In this document: piece by piece, positions 60,426-64,000 of the stretch | Layout of the letters: each line of letters opens with the position of its first letter | How positions within the stretch are numbered: the stretch's first letter is position 1 | NCBI RefSeq assembly: GCF_001659605.2 | Contig: NC_035168.2 | Span: forward strand, 1 to 64,000 | Origin: Manihot esculenta | Lineage: Eukaryota; Streptophyta; Magnoliopsida; Malpighiales; Euphorbiaceae | Reading direction: 5' to 3' | DNA length: 64,000 nt | Notes under the pieces: model-generated | What the model saw: only the letters and a program-made list of their open reading frames with translations | Databases searched by the model: none | Told to the model about the DNA's origin: nothing | Program-made: the position numbers and the translations under genes

Positions 60426-60639
60426 CTTTACTCTCTGAAAAATAACACAAAAGATGGCACTTTAACACATAAACATCACATAGCAATAAGGCACATGCAT
60501 AACTCATGGCATATCATAGCAGTAACCAGATAGGACTCAAGACCTTATCCTAGTGGACATGATTTTCTATTGTGCTTGACCACTTCTAACCTCTATGAGC
60601 CCGACACTGTCTCTATAGGTCCGATCATATGAACCGAGG

Positions 60640-60651
60640 GCTCTGATACCA
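60640..60651 (-). other. Primer-binding site of J
   Basis: TGGTATCAGAGC on the minus strand, three bases from the LTR. Confidence 0.88.
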
Positions 60652-60654
60652 ATC

Positions 60655-62934
60655 TGTAACGACCCCAAAATGGACCGTCACCGGCGCTAGGATTCAGGTC
60701 GGCTTAAGGCCGCCAGAACCCGTAGCAAGCCTGCTATACTCTCTGTGTACCTGTAAATCTCATACATGATCATACATTTTCTGTGAAAAAAATAAAAACT
60801 CTTTTCTCTTTACCAAGGCTTAACCTGTGCATGCACTATCTTTGTACTCTGTACTCTGTACTCTGTACTCTGTACTCTGTCCCCCTGACTAGAGCTTGCT
60901 CTAGATGGGTTAACTCATACCTGTTAAGCCTGGTTTTTCACATACTCTGTAAAACATATACATATACAGATCATGTACATAACAACAGATTTACAACACA
61001 AGTTACTAAGTCAAGCACATCTGTAACTGCATTAACAACTAGTACATCTCTTTAACATTACATGCCCACTCTACACTATTACAATTCTCTTTACTCTTTT
61101 TGGTACTCTGCTGATCTCCTCTCTACACTGTACACTGAACCTGCAAAATTGGGGTTAAGGGAGTGGGATGAGCTCTATAGCCCAGTGAGTAGAACAGTAA
61201 AACAATTCATTAAAATATGATCTCATGGAATGCACCATATCACAACCAAACCACATCAAAGGTAAACCTGTCACCACATAGTCCCAGTAACTCTGTGCCA
61301 GGGCGTAGAATCGAGCACCTGGTCTTCCTGTCATATATGTATATGTTTATATAACACCTCTGTACTTACCATTGCCAGGGCGTAGTCAAAGGCTCCTGGT
61401 CTTTACTATAACTGCCAGGGCGTAGTCAAAGGCTCCTAGTCTTTACTATACCTGCCAGGGCGTAGTCAAAGGCTCCTGGACTTCCTGTCTGAGACTATTG
61501 GATCATTCAGCATTCACCCACATCAACAATAACTATGCAATGCAACATATTCGTGGATACTAATGCAATCAACCTATTGCATAATCATGATGCATGAGAT
61601 ATGCTAAAACATTCCATTGTGCAAGTCAAAGAGTTAAGTTTAGTTCCACTCACCTCTGGCTATCTGGACTGACTGACTCTGCAGGCTCTGAAAACTCTGG
61701 AGCAGAACTCACTGCTGCTCTCTCTGGTTCCTCTGGTCTGTACCTATACAGATAGACTGAAATGAGGGACCAAACTAGCATATGACTACTCTATTAACCT
61801 CCCCAAGAATCCCCTTAAACTCACTCAACTATCCATGCAAAGCATGCAAGAGAAGGCTGGACAGAACACTTTCGGCGGCAGGTTCGGCGGCCGAAAGTCC
61901 TCTCCAGAGACGAAACCCAAGCACCTTCGGCGGCCGAACTTCCACTTTCGGCTGCTGAACCCTTTCGGGGGCTAGTTTCGGGGGCCAAAAGGCACTCCAG
62001 AGACAAAAGTCTCTAACCTTCGGCAGCACCTTCGGCGGCCGAACTTCCCTCCAGAGCCGAAAGTCCAAAGGCTCGGGGGCAAGCTTGGGCAGCCGAAGCC
62101 ACCTCCTCACATCGCCTCAGGGGTTCGGCGGCCGAATGTGCCTTCGGCGGCCGAACCTGAGTTCATCAGCAGGGCAGAAACTTGCCCTACCTCTCGCCAA
62201 ATGCACCAAACTCCACTCCAACTACACACCACACTTCCTCCACTTGCATACACTCATGTATATGCTCAAAGGGGTCAAAAACTACCTAAAAACCCCAAAA
62301 ACACAACACAAACAACACAGAAACAAGCTCTATGCACAAAATCAGCAAAACCTCACACAAAACCCTATTCATGCATCTCTTTCTATACACCCCATAAAAC
62401 CTTCAGAAAATATAAAAACAAGCTCAGGATCTTCACTTACCTTGTGAAAACAAGTAGATGAAGGATCCTAACGTGGAGTTTTGGAGCAACTTGCCTTCAA
62501 ACTCTCCAAACTTCACAACTTTGAGTTTTTAGCTTAAAACCTTCAAAAGATCATAAAACTAATCAAATCTTTGCATGATTTAATGAAAACATGAAGAAAT
62601 ACTCACAAAGGGCAGAGGTTCACCTCAGCAAGTGAAAGAAACGATGTTCTACCGCTTCAACCGACTGAGGGCCATTTATAGGTGGCTGGCTAGACCACCT
62701 TCGGCGGCCACACGTGAAACCGAAAGCCATGCATGTTCGGCGGCCGAACCTCAACTTCGGCGGCCGAACCTGGCTTTTCTGCCTTGGTTCATTTCACTCA
62801 AAAACTCAGTTCTTTATGCATAAAACTTAATGAACAGATCAAAACATTTAAGAAAAACATAAATCAAACCCTTCTAGAGACTTCCGACATCCCGGATCCC
62901 ACCGGAAAGCAGAATTCCGATGCCGGACTCCAGC
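60655..62934 (-). repeat. 5' LTR of J, outer tip missing
   Basis: Starts TGTAACGACCCCAAAATGG and runs to GCCGGACTCCAGC at about 62934, where the expected CCGGGTATTACA end is absent. It contains a TATA box (62674), palindromes (61868-62155; 62700-62770), a mini-exon-like block (61654-61743), hairpin repeats (61295-61485) and a CTGTACT heptamer tract (60845-60880). Confidence 0.87.
62674..62680 (-). promoter_or_regulatory. TATA box of LTR J
   Basis: TATAAAT on the minus strand, context CCACCTATAAATGGCCC. Confidence 0.7.
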
Positions 62935-63059
62935 AGAATTTCATGTTGGGTTGAGGCATTTTTAATACTGTTCACGCCGGGTACTGTTCACTGGTTACTG
63001 TTTACTGGATTAAATTTTGTTATCTTCTTTTAATTCGTTTGAAGGTATAGGAGTATAGA
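62935..63059. other. Junction DNA between J and copia fragment K
   Basis: Contains four near-copies of TACTGTTCA/TACTGTTTA at 62967-63006. It probably belongs to the element of fragment K; no gene is seen. Confidence 0.4.
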
Positions 63060-64000
63060 GTTTTGGTTGAAATGGTTTCTGATAGTAAGACCCTATTATT
63101 AAAATTATCCCAACGTCTTCAGTAGCAGTTGAGACAGATAAAATGTGTCTTGTTTGCTCTTAATATAAATGGGTCATTGATTCTGGTGTCACGGATCACA
63201 TGACAGGTAATTCTCATATTTTTACTAGCTTTCGATCTCATAAAGTACCTTCTCCTATTATTATAGCTGATGGGTCAACCTATAATGTTGAGAGTTCTGG
63301 GACTATTAAACCTACTCCTTCTATTACTCTATCATATGTGGTAAGTTTATCTAATCTTGCCTTTAATTTAATCTCTGTGAGTAAACTTACCAAAGACCTA
63401 AATTGTTGTGTTTTCTTTTTTTTTTTCTTGATTATTGTCTCATTCAGGATCTTGTGACGAATCAGATTATTGGTAAAGGACATGTATCTGGGGTCTCTAC
63501 ATTTTGAATGCATGGGTGCCTCAATCTGTTGCCTGCTCTAGTATCGTGTTTCCGTTTGAAGCACATTATCGGTTGGGACACCCTTCTTTACTAGTTTTGA
63601 AGAAGCTATGCCATCAATTTTATGAGGTATCTTTACTGGAATGTGAGTCATATCATTTTGCAAAACATCATCGAAACTCTTGAAGTCCTAGAGTCAATAA
63701 ACGAGCTAAGTTTGCTTTTGAATTAGTTCATTTAGATGTTTAGGGCCCATGTCCGGTTGGATCTGAAACTGGATTCAGATATTTTATCACTTTTATGGAT
63801 GATTACTCTAGAATAACTTGGATTTATTTTATGAAGCATCATTTGGAAGTATTTTTCTCATTTTTCTGCCTTTTGTGTTAAAATCAAGACTAAATTTAAT
63901 ATTTCTGTACACATTTTATGGAGCCATAATGCTAAAGAATATATGTCAAAACCATTCCAGGCTTATATGACTCAACATGGTATTCTTCACCAATCGTCAT
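63060..64000 (+). pseudogene. Ty1/copia protease-integrase fragment K
   Basis: Decayed copia polyprotein, cut by the window end. Protease: WVIDSGVTDHMTGNSHIF from 63170 and IIADGSTYNVESSGTIKP, then NLAFNLISVSKLTKDLNC. An 11-T run at 63416-63426 disturbs the frame. The GAG-pre-integrase region follows (HYRLGHPSLLVLKKLCHQF near 63550-63620). Integrase start near 63726: LVHLDV then a stop replacing Trp, GPCPVGSETGFRYF, FMDDYSRITWIYFMKH. Upstream Gag is mostly missing. It is a different copia lineage from B. Confidence 0.8.

Larger units (their letters stand above)
47158..62934 (-). mobile_element. Ty3/gypsy element J, split by element I
   Basis: A minus-strand element: 5' LTR (60655-62934, tip missing), PBS, gag-pol from 60425 down to 57087, then, across element I, 47520-47158. 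The coding frame rejoins exactly when I and one CGGCT copy are removed (ADALSR then KSLGSLSH). It ends in the integrase zinc region; the integrase core and 3' LTR are gone. RT is inactivated. Confidence 0.87.

Noticed and set aside
1..64000. tRNA and rRNA genes
   Set aside because: No cloverleaf-type or rRNA-like segments were recognised; the TGGTATCAGAGC hits are retrotransposon primer-binding sites.

Overview
The window is eukaryotic plant nuclear DNA, almost certainly from a eudicot. It holds one spliced single-copy-type gene with GT-AG introns, AT-rich intergenic DNA, and about 50 kb of nested LTR retrotransposons whose primer-binding sites match plant initiator tRNA-Met. A Euphorbiaceae genome such as cassava is a weak guess from the look of the GC-palindrome-rich LTRs; the sequence does not prove it.

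Layout. 1-1872 is a (CCCTGAA)n heptamer array, telomere-like but not the canonical plant CCCTAAA. It cuts into a decayed Ty3/gypsy gag-protease fragment (1873-2690, minus). 3331-4285 is a miniature LINE with both ends, two internal deletions and a 12-bp target duplication. 4655-4771 looks like an orphan first exon of an NAD-malic enzyme gene. 6126-10409 (minus) is the only intact host gene: a nine-exon WD40-repeat protein of 446 residues whose reading frame I could follow across every splice junction. 11290-13640 is very AT-rich and empty.

From 13.66 kb to the end everything is retrotransposon. An old gypsy element (A, 13662-31660) was split by a copia element (B, 14531-29800). B was split by a solo LTR (C, 16996-26221) and by a second, deleted solo LTR (G, 27297-28110). 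C was split by a young non-autonomous element (D, 17303-24299, minus). This is four levels of nesting, and each insertion carries a 5-bp target duplication (B's differs by one base). A is also hit by a defective gypsy element (F, from 31661). F runs into an LTR fragment (H, 36843-46219) that is split by a second non-autonomous element (E, 38470-45840, plus), a sister of D. An isolated integrase piece (46220-47157) then meets, tail to tail, a minus-strand gypsy element (J, 47158-62934). J is split by a nearly intact 9.56-kb gypsy element (I, 47521-57081). A truncated copia protease-integrase fragment (K) fills 63060-64000.

How the parts relate. C, D, E, F, G, H, I and J share LTR ends (TGTAATACCCGG at one end, GTTACA at the other), PBS type, GC palindromes, conserved splice-like signals and a tandem hairpin repeat, so they form one superfamily. 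I is the best candidate for an autonomous member: full gag, protease, RT, RNase H, integrase and a chromodomain-like tail, with a single premature stop. D and E keep LTRs, PBS, PPT and only a short zinc-knuckle ORF, so they probably depend on proteins from an element like I. The LTR pairs of D, E and I are nearly identical by eye, which points to recent activity.
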